Below, piece by piece: positions 26,046 to 34,861 of a DNA stretch of 64,000 bases; position 1 is the stretch's first letter, and every line of letters starts with the position of its first letter. The notes beneath the pieces were generated by a model. It was given only the letters and a program-made list of their open reading frames with translations, was not told the DNA's origin and ran no database searches. Position numbers and translations under genes: made by a program. Source of the DNA: an uncultured Thermomicrobiales bacterium (GTDB lineage: Bacteria > Chloroflexota > Chloroflexia > Thermomicrobiales > UBA6265); NCBI GenBank assembly GCA_902806355.1, contig CADCWI010000076.1, positions 1 through 64,000 of the forward strand. Reading direction: 5' to 3'.

Positions 26046-26918
26046 CTACCCCTTCGTCGCACCCGCCGTCAGGCCGTCGATGATGAAGCGTTGGGCGAAG
26101 ACGTAAACGACGATCAGCGGGAGCACGACGAAGGTCGTGCCGGCCATGATGACGCCCCAGTTGTTGTTTCCCTCCGCATCGTACAGCAACCGGACTCCGA
26201 CCGTGATCGGACGCAGCTCGACGCTCCGGGTGATGATCAGGGGCCAGAGGTAATCGTTCCATTTGTTGACGATCGAGATCAGCGCGAACGTGATCACGAT
26301 CGGTTTCGCCATCGGCAGGACGATCCCGAACATCGTCCGGATGTGGCCCGCGCCATCGACCTTGGCCGCGTCCAGGACATCGCGTGGCAGCGCCAGGAAA
26401 CCCTGGCGCATCAGGAACGTTCCGAAAGCGGTGGCAGCCCCCGGGAGCACGATCGCCTGATAGGTATCGATCCAGTTGTTTTCGAGCCCGAACCAGTCAC
26501 GCACGGTGTTCCCGAAAAACAGGAAGTTGGGCAGGATCACGACCTCGCTGGGCACCATCAGCGCGGCCAGCACAATCAGGAACAGGACATTCTTGAACGG
26601 GAACTTGAGAAATGCGAAGGCGTACGCGCATAGGGTGCCATTGACGATCTGCAGGCTCGACCCGGCGACCGTGATGATCAGCGAGTTGAGATAGAACCTG
26701 TCGAATGGAACGGTGTTCCAGGCCTCACGGTAGTTCGACCACTGCGGATTGCGCGGAATCCACTGCGGTGGAAACGTGTAGATCTCCCGGAGCGTCTTGA
26801 GCGAGCCCGAGAGCATCCAGAACATCGGCAGACCGATGATGAGCAGAACCACGACCATCCCGGCGTAGCCCGCGACACGTCCGTTCAACTGTTGACGCGA
26901 GAGGGAGGCGTTAGCCAT
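26046..26918 (-). CDS. Sugar ABC transporter permease, MalG/UgpE type
   Basis: A 290-residue permease with six predicted membrane segments. The EAA-loop region reads LPRDVLDAAKVDGAGHIRTMFGIVLPMAKP, the standard ATPase contact of this family. The first residues overlap the preceding permease gene by eight bases, so the pair is coupled. About 160 bases separate it from the binding-protein gene, with no clear terminator in between. Confidence 0.94.
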   Translation of the reverse strand: MANASLSRQQLNGRVAGYAGMVVVLLIIGLPMFWMLSGSLKTLREIYTFPPQWIPRNPQWSNYREAWNTVPFDRFYLNSLIITVAGSSLQIVNGTLCAYAFAFLKFPFKNVLFLIVLAALMVPSEVVILPNFLFFGNTVRDWFGLENNWIDTYQAIVLPGAATAFGTFLMRQGFLALPRDVLDAAKVDGAGHIRTMFGIVLPMAKPIVITFALISIVNKWNDYLWPLIITRSVELRPITVGVRLLYDAEGNNNWGVIMAGTTFVVLPLIVVYVFAQRFIIDGLTAGATKG

Positions 26919-27879
26919 CGTAGTGGACCTTTTTCTCGGTGAAGCGGACCTGCACGATCGTCACGATCAGCATTGCGATGAAGAGGACGATGGCCGCCGC
27001 CGCCGCCCGCCCGAAGTTGGCGCCCTGGCCGAAACTCTGATCGTAGACGTAATAGACGAGCGTCGTGCTTCCGAAGGCGGGTCCGCCCTTGGTCATGACC
27101 TGGATGATGTCGAACGCCTGGAACGTTGCCAGGATCGACGTCACCAGCAGGAAAAAGGAGATCGGGGAGAGCATCGGGATGGTCACCGACTTGAACCGCC
27201 ACCAGGCGTTGGCGCCGTCGATCTTGGCGGCATCGTAGAGATCCTGCGGTATTGCCTGGAGCCCGGCCAGGAAGATCACCGCCGCGAAGCCAAGGTTCTT
27301 CCAGACGTAGACGATGATCACCGCCGGGAGCGCCCAGTTCGGCCGGTCGAGCCAGTGGGGTGAGCCGATGCTGAACCATCCCAGGATTTGCGAGAGCAGG
27401 CCGAAGCGAGGGTCGAAGATGTAGGCCCACACAATGCCGATCGCCGCGCCCGAGAGCAGGGTCGGTGCGAACACGACCGCCCGCACCGTCGTTCGATATT
27501 TGAGCTTCTGGTTGAGCAGCAGAGCGACCATCAATCCGAACATCATGGTCAGGCCGACGCAGGCTGTAATGAAGATCAACGTGTTCCGCAGGACGAGCTG
27601 GAACGTGCGGTTATTGAAGATGTAGGCGTAATTTTCCAGTCCGACGAACTCGTTGGCGCCGGAAAAGGCGAGCAGATCGGTCTTTTCAAGGCTGAGCCGG
27701 ACGTTTTCCCACATTGGCCAATAGGTAAACAGGATCAGGAAGAAGAAGTTGGGCGAGATGAAAAGGAGAAAGATCACCCATTCCTTGGCCGCAAGCCGGT
27801 CGCGAAGCGAGCGGGAGCGCAGGTTAAGCTGCTCGCCGGGGGCGGCCTGAACGTCGATGCTGGTAGTGCTGCTCCCCAT
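26911..27879 (-). CDS. Sugar ABC transporter permease, MalF/UgpA type
   Basis: A 322-residue permease with a cytoplasmic N-terminus and six predicted membrane segments. The EAA loop reads LQAIPQDLYDAAKIDGANAWWRFKSVTIPML. It is the first gene of the three-gene importer operon. The upstream region (27880-28046) separates it from the divergent tsaB and holds no other gene. Together with the MalG-type partner it forms the membrane channel. Confidence 0.94.
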   Translation of the reverse strand: MGSSTTSIDVQAAPGEQLNLRSRSLRDRLAAKEWVIFLLFISPNFFFLILFTYWPMWENVRLSLEKTDLLAFSGANEFVGLENYAYIFNNRTFQLVLRNTLIFITACVGLTMMFGLMVALLLNQKLKYRTTVRAVVFAPTLLSGAAIGIVWAYIFDPRFGLLSQILGWFSIGSPHWLDRPNWALPAVIIVYVWKNLGFAAVIFLAGLQAIPQDLYDAAKIDGANAWWRFKSVTIPMLSPISFFLLVTSILATFQAFDIIQVMTKGGPAFGSTTLVYYVYDQSFGQGANFGRAAAAAIVLFIAMLIVTIVQVRFTEKKVHYDG

Positions 27880-28046
27880 TCAGGCCCTCGATGGTTGGCG
27901 TCGTACAAGGACGCGGCAGAGGATACCGCGTAGAATGCGCATTGGTCGGGTTCCGGGAGCGCCGCGCCCGCCTGGGAACCAAGCGTGACACGCATATTCC
28001 AATGATTGGCATCCAAAATACTAACATCTGTCCTGGCAAATGTTAA

Positions 28047-28754
28047 ATGACTGTCCTACCAAGGACGCTCGATCGGGAAGCGGACCGAGACTGGCTCCTG
28101 GCGATCGATACCTCGACGGAGCAGGCCGGGCTCGCCCTGTTCGACGGCGAAGCGATGATCGAGCTTTCGTGGCCGGCCGGGCGCACCCAGACGGTGTCGG
28201 TGCTGCCCCGGATCCATGAGATGCTGGCGGCGCAAGGGATCATGCTCAAGGATGTCGGCGCGGTAGGGATCGCACAGGGGCCGGGCACGTTTACCGGGCT
28301 CCGGGTCGGTCTCAGCATCGCGAAGGGATTGGCGATCGTTCCCGGCCGTTCGCTGGTCGCGGTCGACACCCTTCTCGTCACCGCGACCCCCTTCGTGGTC
28401 GCCGGTTTGTCGACGCTCGCCGTGCTCCCCGCTGGTCGCCGCCGCCTCGTCTGGGCGGAATTCGAACCAGGGACGCCGCCCGCTCCACCGCGGAACACGA
28501 CGCTCCACGAACTGTTGGATCACCTGGCGTCGCGCCCGCCGATCGTGGTCGCAGGCGAGTTCCTGCCCGATCAGCGCGCAGCCATGGGTGACGCGGGGTG
28601 GCCGGTAGTTTCCGGAGCATCTGGTGCGCGTCGCCCAGGGGTTCTCGCGGAGATTGCCTGGGACCGCTGGCGGGGCGGCGATGTGGTCGATCCGGTCACC
28701 ATCGAACCGCTGTACCTCCATGGCAAGGCGCTCGGTGGTCCAACCGGCAGCTGA
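28047..28754 (+). CDS. tsaB: tRNA threonylcarbamoyladenosine biosynthesis protein
   Basis: TsaB is the inactive paralogue that scaffolds TsaD in t6A synthesis. The 235-residue product opens with LLAIDTSTEQAGLALFDG and has QGPGTFTGLRVGLSIAKGLA, both signature segments of the N-terminal domain; the C-terminal domain is shorter and divergent. ATG 28047 lacks a strong ribosome site. It is followed after 138 bases by the cox accessory operon and is separated from tsaE by the sugar importer operon. Confidence 0.92.
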   Translation: MTVLPRTLDREADRDWLLAIDTSTEQAGLALFDGEAMIELSWPAGRTQTVSVLPRIHEMLAAQGIMLKDVGAVGIAQGPGTFTGLRVGLSIAKGLAIVPGRSLVAVDTLLVTATPFVVAGLSTLAVLPAGRRRLVWAEFEPGTPPAPPRNTTLHELLDHLASRPPIVVAGEFLPDQRAAMGDAGWPVVSGASGARRPGVLAEIAWDRWRGGDVVDPVTIEPLYLHGKALGGPTGS

Positions 28755-28892
28755 CGGCGGCGCGGCTCGTGCGGCGAACCTGTGAAACGCGTCTGCTGGC
28801 GGGCGCGCCGGACCTCGCGGATACTTGAGTAACGAGCGGTGACCGGCGCATTGGTCCGCCGCCGCTCCTGATTTGTCGAGAGGGGACCCTGT

Positions 28893-29840
28893 TTGAGCGA
28901 TCTCACCACAACATCTCGCGCCAGCAATGTGGCTACGGACTTCGTGACCGTCGATGCCCTTGAAGACGCACTCCAGAACGAGCGTTACATCACCGATCGA
29001 AGTCTGGCGACCACGCTCTACCTCACGCTTGCGCTCCGGAAACCGTTGCTCCTCGAGGGCGAGGCGGGTGTCGGCAAGACGGAAATCGCCAAGGTCCTTG
29101 CCAGCGCGCTGGGCGCTCCACTGATCCGGCTGCAATGCTACGAGGGGCTCGATGCCAGTTCCGCCATCTACGAGTGGGACTATCCACGGCAGATGCTCTA
29201 CCTTCGCTCGCTCGAAGCGACCGGCAACCTTCAGCGCGAGGAGGTACAACGCAACCTGTTCGCCGAGGAGTTCCTGCTCAAGCGGCCCCTCCTCCAGGCG
29301 ATCGATGCCGCCCATACCCAATCGCCGGTCCTGCTGATTGACGAAGTGGACCGCGCCGATCAGGAGCTTGAAGCGTTCCTGCTCGAGATCCTGTCCGATT
29401 TCCAGGTGACGGTGCCGGAACTGGGAACGATCCGTGCCGAGCACGTCCCGATCGTGATCCTGACCTCCAACCGGACCCGCGAGATTCACGATGCGCTCAA
29501 GCGCCGGTGTCTCTATTACTGGATCGACTTTCCGGATTACGCCAAGGAGTTCCAGATCCTCTCGGCCAAGGTACCGGAGGCATCCGAGCGGCTTGCGAAG
29601 CAAATCTGCGCCTTCACCCAGGCGTTGCGGGAGGTGGACCTGTTCAAATCCCCGGGAATGGCCGAGACGCTCGATTGGGCCAGCGCCCTGCTCGCCCTCG
29701 GCTCCTCCGACCTGACCGACGAGGTGGTCGAGGACACGCTCGGTGTGGTGTTGAAGTACCAGGAAGATGTCGACAAGGTTCGCGGCGATGTCGCCCGGGG
29801 GCTGGTCGCCAGAGCCACCAATGCCGCGGGTTCGGCGTAA
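28893..29840 (+). CDS. coxD: MoxR/CoxD-type AAA ATPase
   Basis: A 315-residue AAA+ ATPase with Walker A GEAGVGKT (56-63), Walker B LLIDEVDRAD, and sensor SNRTREIHDALKRRC. In carboxydotrophs CoxD acts with CoxE as a chaperone pair that inserts sulfur or copper into the molybdenum-site of the large subunit. TTG 28893 is the start, with GAGAGGGG seven bases upstream. The VWA partner follows after 22 bases. Assignment to CoxD rather than generic MoxR rests on the CoxE, CoxI and CoxF neighbours. Confidence 0.88.
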   Translation: MSDLTTTSRASNVATDFVTVDALEDALQNERYITDRSLATTLYLTLALRKPLLLEGEAGVGKTEIAKVLASALGAPLIRLQCYEGLDASSAIYEWDYPRQMLYLRSLEATGNLQREEVQRNLFAEEFLLKRPLLQAIDAAHTQSPVLLIDEVDRADQELEAFLLEILSDFQVTVPELGTIRAEHVPIVILTSNRTREIHDALKRRCLYYWIDFPDYAKEFQILSAKVPEASERLAKQICAFTQALREVDLFKSPGMAETLDWASALLALGSSDLTDEVVEDTLGVVLKYQEDVDKVRGDVARGLVARATNAAGSA

Positions 29841-29862
29841 TCATGACCCAACGAGCGTCATC

Positions 29863-31176
29863 ATGAGTGGTCGCCAGAACGGCACGGTGCCGCATCCGAT
29901 GGATTCGTCCCGCGTGCGGTCGCGCAAGGTCGCTGGCAACCTCCTGCGCTTCGGACGCCGGCTGCGGGCTGGAGGCATGGCGGTCGGGTCGGGCCAGATC
30001 CTGGCATTGGTGGACGCGCTCGGAGCTATCGGGCTGGAGCGGCGCGACGACGTCCACAGCGCCGCCCGCGCGACGCTGGTGAGCCGCCCCGAGCAGATCC
30101 CGTTCTTCAACGCGGAGTTTGCCCGGTTCTGGCGCGATCTGGTCGACCGCCAGCCACCGATGTTCTCGGAGCAGATCTCGGGCGATGAAGAGACGTTCGG
30201 GTTGCCGGACCAGAACAAGCGGAAGGATCAGAACTCCGCTCCAAATGCAGCCAAGGGTGCCGAGGCGTCCCGCCAGGTGCTGGCGATCGAAGGAACCGAA
30301 GACGCCAACGATATTGGCGAGACCGAGGACTATGAGGTCCCACCCGACGATGTGATGATCTTCAGCGCCAGCGAGGCCCTCCGCAAGAAGGACTTCTCGC
30401 AGTTCTCGCCTGAGGAAATCGCCGAGGCCCGTCGCATCATCGACTCGATGAACTGGCGGCTCGGCACTCGCAAGACGCGACGCCGGGAACGCGCGATCAA
30501 CGGCTCCTTCATCGACCACCGCGCGACGCTTCGCGCGGCGATGAAGCAGGGCGGGATGCCGCTTGAGCTGCGCTGGCGCAACCGTCAGGAGCGGATGCGC
30601 CCGCTCGTGCTGATCTGCGACATCTCGGGCTCGATGGACCGCTATGCGCGGCTGCTGCTGCGGTTCGTCCACGCACTGGAGCACGGCCTGGACGCAGTCG
30701 AAGTGTTTGTGTTCGGTACCCGACTGACGCGTATTACCCGTGAGCTGCGGCGTCGCGATGTCGATGCGGCGATTGCGGATGTGGTCGCTTCGGTCGACGA
30801 CTGGTCGGGGGGAACCCGGATCGGCGAGGCGATCAAGGACTTCAACTACCAGTGGAGCCGGCGCGTGCTGCGGTCCGGGGCTACGGTCGTGGTCATCAGC
30901 GATGGCTGGGATCGTGGCGACCCCTTGCTGCTGGGGACGGAGATGGCGCGGCTTCAGCGTTCGTGCCGCCGCGTGATCTGGCTCAACCCGCTGCTGGGCG
31001 CGCCCGGGTATCAGCCCCTGACCCAGGGAATCCGAGCGGCCCTGCCGTACGTCGATCATTTTCTTCCAATCCATAACCTGCGGAGTCTCGAAGGCCTGGC
31101 CCAGCTCCTCAGCGCGGTCGCTGATACCGCGCCGGTCCGGCGGCAAGTCTCCGCCCGGGCCGTGCGAGCCCCCTAG
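29863..31176 (+). CDS. coxE: VWA domain protein, CoxE family
   Basis: A 437-residue protein with the CoxE layout: a long N-terminal helical region (RRLRAGGMAVGSGQILALVDAL) and a C-terminal von Willebrand A domain carrying the metal site DISGSMDRYARLLLRF near residue 250. A charged central segment (about 120-160) appears disordered. ATG 29863 is preferred; the frame is open from 29767, inside coxD, and the ribosome site is weak. It forms the AAA/VWA pair with CoxD, thought to complete the active site of molybdenum hydroxylases. Confidence 0.88.
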   Translation: MSGRQNGTVPHPMDSSRVRSRKVAGNLLRFGRRLRAGGMAVGSGQILALVDALGAIGLERRDDVHSAARATLVSRPEQIPFFNAEFARFWRDLVDRQPPMFSEQISGDEETFGLPDQNKRKDQNSAPNAAKGAEASRQVLAIEGTEDANDIGETEDYEVPPDDVMIFSASEALRKKDFSQFSPEEIAEARRIIDSMNWRLGTRKTRRRERAINGSFIDHRATLRAAMKQGGMPLELRWRNRQERMRPLVLICDISGSMDRYARLLLRFVHALEHGLDAVEVFVFGTRLTRITRELRRRDVDAAIADVVASVDDWSGGTRIGEAIKDFNYQWSRRVLRSGATVVVISDGWDRGDPLLLGTEMARLQRSCRRVIWLNPLLGAPGYQPLTQGIRAALPYVDHFLPIHNLRSLEGLAQLLSAVADTAPVRRQVSARAVRAP

Positions 31177-31229
31177 CCCCAAAGGCATCTGGTACAGATC
31201 ATCGTTATCCGCGAGAAGAGAGGCAGTGC

Positions 31230-31550
31230 ATGAGCGAGTGGCTTCCGGAAATCGACAACTGGCGACAAGCCGGCAAGGATGTCGCGATCGCGACCGTTAT
31301 CAGCGTTGAGGGTTCCGCCCCCCGGCCAGTCGGCGCGAGGATGGCGGTAACCGCCGAGGGAGAGTTGGCCGGATCCGTCAGTGGTGGGTGCGTCGAGTCG
31401 GCGGTCGCGTTCGAGGCGCAGGAAGTCCTGCGGTCAAGGACGCCGCGTCTCGTCACCTACGGCATCACCGACGAGATGGCCTGGGATGTCGGGCTGGCCT
31501 GCGGGGGCACGATCGAGGTCTTCGTCGAGCCGGTCGATCAGGCGCGATGA
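31230..31550 (+). CDS. XdhC/CoxI-family small protein
   Basis: A 106-residue, single-domain XdhC_CoxI protein with ATVISVEGSAPRPVGARMAV and the Cys-containing motif SVSGGCVESAV, the segment that in XdhC binds sulfurated molybdenum cofactor. It lacks the Rossmann part found in full-length XdhC. The last codons overlap the next gene (ATGA, 31547-31550). Domain-only versions are called CoxI in cox clusters. Confidence 0.88.
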   Translation: MSEWLPEIDNWRQAGKDVAIATVISVEGSAPRPVGARMAVTAEGELAGSVSGGCVESAVAFEAQEVLRSRTPRLVTYGITDEMAWDVGLACGGTIEVFVEPVDQAR

Positions 31551-32344
31551 CCGGGGAACCGGTGGCTCCCGACAACATCTTCGACCGCATCCTCGGCCTG
31601 ACCGAGCGAGGAGTACCGGTTGCGGTGGCGACCGTGGTTCGCGGCTCCGCCCTGGGGCAGAAGCTCCTGGTGTTGCCCGGTGCCCGTGAGGGCAGTCTCG
31701 GTTCGACCGGCCTCGACGACGACGTGGAAGCGCTGGCGCGCCAGATGCTCCACGACGAGCGGTCGGGCGTGCGCTCGTTCACCGATCCATTCGGCGAGCA
31801 GGTCGACGCCTTCATCGATGTCTTCCCGCCGCCGCCGGCTCTGCTGATCTTCGGTGCCGTGCATGTCGCGCAAGCGCTGGTCTCGCTGGCCCGCCCGCTG
31901 GGCTATCGGATAACGGTCGTCGATGCCCGTCAGACGCTGGCCACCACCGAACGCTTCCCCGATGTCGACGAGTTGATCGTCGCGTGGCCCGACGACGCCT
32001 TCCGGCAACTGACCATCGCGCCCAGCACCGATATCGCGATCCTGACCCACGATCCGAAGTTCGACGAGCCGGCCCTGCTTGGCGCGCTGGCGACACCCGC
32101 ACGATACATCGGCGCGGTCGGGAGCCGGTCGACCAACGCAGACCGCCGGGAGCGGTTGCTGAGCAGCGGCGTCTCGCCTGACGACCTGAAACGGGTACAC
32201 GGACCGATCGGACTCGACATCGGCGGGGAGACGCCGGAAGAGATGGCCATCAGCATTCTCGCCGAGATGATTGCCGCCCGGCATGGCCGTGCGGGGGGGC
32301 CGCTCACCGGATCGAAGGGTCCCATCCGTGGCGAGCAATCCTGA
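31547..32344 (+). CDS. XdhC/CoxF-family protein with Rossmann domain
   Basis: A 265-residue protein: an N-terminal CoxI-like segment (AVATVVRGSALGQKLLVLPG, without the GGCVE motif) and a C-terminal XdhC Rossmann domain (LLIFGAVHVAQALVSLARPLGYRITVVDAR, AVGSRSTNADRRERL). It therefore repeats the domain of its upstream neighbour but with the Cys motif lost, while adding the nucleotide-binding part. The start ATG is fixed by the overlap. Probably delivers or sulfurates the molybdenum cofactor together with the preceding protein. Confidence 0.88.
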   Translation: MTGEPVAPDNIFDRILGLTERGVPVAVATVVRGSALGQKLLVLPGAREGSLGSTGLDDDVEALARQMLHDERSGVRSFTDPFGEQVDAFIDVFPPPPALLIFGAVHVAQALVSLARPLGYRITVVDARQTLATTERFPDVDELIVAWPDDAFRQLTIAPSTDIAILTHDPKFDEPALLGALATPARYIGAVGSRSTNADRRERLLSSGVSPDDLKRVHGPIGLDIGGETPEEMAISILAEMIAARHGRAGGPLTGSKGPIRGEQS

Positions 32345-32945
32345 CCGAAACGGGCGCATCGTCGGAGTCATCCTTGCCGCGGGCATGTCCACGCGGCTCG
32401 GGCGGCCCAAGCAGCTACTGGAGATCGGCGGCAAGCCCCTCGTCGCGCACGTGGTCGATGCCGCGCTTGCCTCGGCTCTCGACGATCTGATCGTGGTCAC
32501 TGGCTATCAATCCGCCGCCATCGAGGCCGCGCTCGGTACCCGCGAGGTCCGGTTCTGTCATAACGAGCGTTTCGCGGACGGCCAGAGCACCTCTCTCGTC
32601 GCCGCCCTCGACATCGTGCCGCCGGATACGGATGCCATCGTCGTGCTGCTCTCCGACCAGCCGACGGTTCGAACGGCGGTGATTGACCGGCTCCAGGCCA
32701 AACGGCGGGACACCGCGTCGTCGATCGTGATGGCCTCGTACGGAGGCACATCGGCCCACCCGGTCCTTTTCGGAAGTGAGCTCTTCTCGGAATTGAGGCA
32801 GATTCAGGGGGATCAGGGCGCACGCGACGTCATCCGGCGACATCGCCTGGAGGTCGTGACCGTGGACGGCGGTGCCGACACTCCGCCGCCCGATGTCGAC
32901 ACCGAGGAGGCCTACGCGGCACTTCTCGCCGCCTGGCCAGGCTGA
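32328..32945 (+). CDS. mocA: Molybdenum cofactor cytidylyltransferase-like NTP transferase
   Basis: A 205-residue nucleotidyltransferase with the MobA/MocA pattern: GVILAAGMSTRLGRPKQLL at the N-terminus, VVTGYQSAAIEAAL, LLSDQPTVRTAVIDRL, and GDQGARDVI. MocA attaches CMP to molybdopterin to form the cytosine dinucleotide cofactor used by CO dehydrogenase-family enzymes. GTG 32328 lies eight bases after GAAGGG and overlaps the previous gene; the frame is open from 32271. It closes the cox accessory operon. Distinguishing MocA from MobA rests on context. Confidence 0.88.
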   Translation: MASNPDRNGRIVGVILAAGMSTRLGRPKQLLEIGGKPLVAHVVDAALASALDDLIVVTGYQSAAIEAALGTREVRFCHNERFADGQSTSLVAALDIVPPDTDAIVVLLSDQPTVRTAVIDRLQAKRRDTASSIVMASYGGTSAHPVLFGSELFSELRQIQGDQGARDVIRRHRLEVVTVDGGADTPPPDVDTEEAYAALLAAWPG

Positions 32946-33150
32946 GCAACCCTGCGACCGCTTGTCATCCAGGGCACAGCGGCGAATCCCGGCAGCCGCG
33001 TGGCCCACGACACGGCCGCCGGAATCATCCTGTTGCCGCGCACTCTCTGGACGATGGCGGGGAGGAGCCGCACGCGCCCTCCCGGATTGCCCAGCCGGAT
33101 TACGGGAAAGACGGCGTGGCTGGTCGTACGGGCGCCCGTGTGTTGCCGAT

Positions 33151-34530
33151 CTATCCGAACAAGCCCTCGTCCTTCATGCGCGATGCCACCGTGCGAGTGG
33201 CGGACACCGTCTTCTCGACATCTCCAGCAGTGTGCGCGGTGGAGAAGAATCCGCCGGAGTGGAAGAGATGGACCCCCTCGACGAGCATCCCGATCTCGAA
33301 CGTTTGCGCCAGGCTGTCCCCTCCGCTGGCCTTCAGGTACTCGGGGTCCAGGCCCTCGGGCGTGCGGAGGTCGCCGGCCGTACGGTTGCTCCCACCCTTG
33401 CCGATCGCGATGTGGAAGATCGAGCTCTCGCCCCAGGCCACTGCCGGCACGTCGAGATCGGTAAAGACCGTGTTGAGGCCGATCCGGAGCTGTGTCGCGA
33501 GATCGTCACAATGCCGCTGGACGGCGGGATCCTCACACTTGCGCAGGCAGGCCAGGCCGGCTGCCGCCGCAAGCGGATTCGCGTTGTAGGTGCCCGCCTG
33601 CGGCACACGGCGCGTGGCGTTCCAGCCCGGCTCATCCTTGAACGCAATCATCTGCATCAGGTCGGCCGTGCCGGCGACGGCCCCGCCCGGCATCCCGCCC
33701 GCGACGATCTTGGCCATCGTCGTCAGGTCTGGTGTAACGTCGAAGCGCTGCTGCGCCCCGCCCGGTGCCCAGCGGAAACCGGTGATCACTTCGTCGAAGA
33801 TCAGGACCGCGTCGTACTTTCGGGTCAACAGACGCACCTGCGCGAGGAAGTTGGTGTCGAGCGGGATGGTCGCCCATGACGCGCCACTCGGCTCGAGGAT
33901 CACCCCGGCAACATCCCCCTGCACGAGGCGCTCTTCCAGCATCGCCAGATCGTTGGCCGGAACGACCGCGACCGTACTGAGGGTCTCGTCGGGAATGCCC
34001 GGGACATTCGCCTTCTCGAACGGAGGTTTCTCGCCTTTCAGCGCATAATCCTGCCAGCCGTGAAAGTGCCCCTCGAACTTGAGGATGGTCGTCTTCCCGG
34101 TGTATCCCCGGGCAACCCGCATCGCGAGCAGCGTCGATTCGGTGCCCGAGGCCGTGAACCGCACCTGCTCCGCCGACGGAACCAGCTTCACGATCTGCTC
34201 CGCCCAGGCAATCTCGCCGAGGTGCCCGGCGCCGTAGTGGGTGCCTTCGCTGACCTGCGCCTTCAGCGCGGCCGAGATGTCCGGGTCATCGTGTCCGAAG
34301 ATTAGCGAACCATGGCCCACCGCATAGTCGATCAGTTGGTGACCATCGACGTCCCACTTGTGGGCACCCCGGGCCCGTGCGATGTATGGCGGGAAGGGCC
34401 GCAGGTACCGCCCGTCATGGGTGATTCCACCGGAGATGACGTGACGGGACCGTTCATGCAGGGCGTGAGACCCCGCGAACTGCTGCTGGTAGTCATCGAG
34501 AATGCTTTGCGTCGTTGCGGTGGAAGCCAT
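33151..34530 (-). CDS. Class III aminotransferase, HemL-like
   Basis: A 459-residue PLP enzyme related to glutamate-1-semialdehyde aminomutase: ISGGITHDGRYLRPFPPYIAR at the start, FTASGTESTLLAMRVAR, LIFDEVITGFRWAPGG, and the PLP Lys274 in MAKIVAGGMPGGAVAG. It shares the GSA-aminomutase fold but the true hemL lies nearby (36394), so this is a paralogue of unknown substrate; beta- or gamma-amino acid aminotransferases of this group are known. ATG 34530 has AGGAG 11 bases upstream; a GTG at 34542 is too close to that site. It is divergent from hemA. Confidence 0.85.
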   Translation of the reverse strand: MASTATTQSILDDYQQQFAGSHALHERSRHVISGGITHDGRYLRPFPPYIARARGAHKWDVDGHQLIDYAVGHGSLIFGHDDPDISAALKAQVSEGTHYGAGHLGEIAWAEQIVKLVPSAEQVRFTASGTESTLLAMRVARGYTGKTTILKFEGHFHGWQDYALKGEKPPFEKANVPGIPDETLSTVAVVPANDLAMLEERLVQGDVAGVILEPSGASWATIPLDTNFLAQVRLLTRKYDAVLIFDEVITGFRWAPGGAQQRFDVTPDLTTMAKIVAGGMPGGAVAGTADLMQMIAFKDEPGWNATRRVPQAGTYNANPLAAAAGLACLRKCEDPAVQRHCDDLATQLRIGLNTVFTDLDVPAVAWGESSIFHIAIGKGGSNRTAGDLRTPEGLDPEYLKASGGDSLAQTFEIGMLVEGVHLFHSGGFFSTAHTAGDVEKTVSATRTVASRMKDEGLFG

Positions 34531-34620
34531 GACAACGGTCACTCCTGGAGGGATCGGGCATGAAAAGTCAGGCGGTTCGTCGACGTTTTGCCCACGTGTC
34601 CGGGGACTCTGGCCACCGGC

Positions 34621-34803
34621 GTGACAAACGTCTTCCCCGCACTATATGACTGCGTCGCCCCCTGCGCAAAGCATCCGGTGCCGCGCTCGACGGCGGACCG
34701 ATGCCGTATCCTGCATACCTGCACGGGAACCCGGAGCGCTGGGGCAATCTCGGGTATCCTTCATGGGACGAACGGCACCCCTTGCACCGTGCCGGGTTTT
34801 TCT
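34621..34803 (+). promoter_or_regulatory. Candidate hemA promoter and terminator-bearing leader
   Basis: GTGACA (34621-34626), a 16-base spacer and TATATG (34643-34648) resemble a sigma-70-type promoter. About 125 bases further a hairpin (arms 34773-34778 and 34789-34794, CGGCAC) is followed by GG and TTTTTCT, an intrinsic terminator facing hemA. No gene ends here on this strand, so it would act as an attenuator. No known riboswitch or T-box consensus was recognised. Confidence 0.5.
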
Positions 34804-34861
34804 CCGTGGGGCCACGCGCACCGGTGAAAAGCACTTTTCCTGAGCGAAGCGGATCCCTCCC

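Noticed and set aside
28056..29603. 515-residue antisense frame opposite tsaB and coxD
   Set aside because: Shadow frame crossing two unrelated sense genes with clear motifs.
33129..33140. Palindrome ACGGGCGCCCGT near the aminotransferase stop
   Set aside because: A 12-base GC palindrome is common in this composition and is not followed by a T run.
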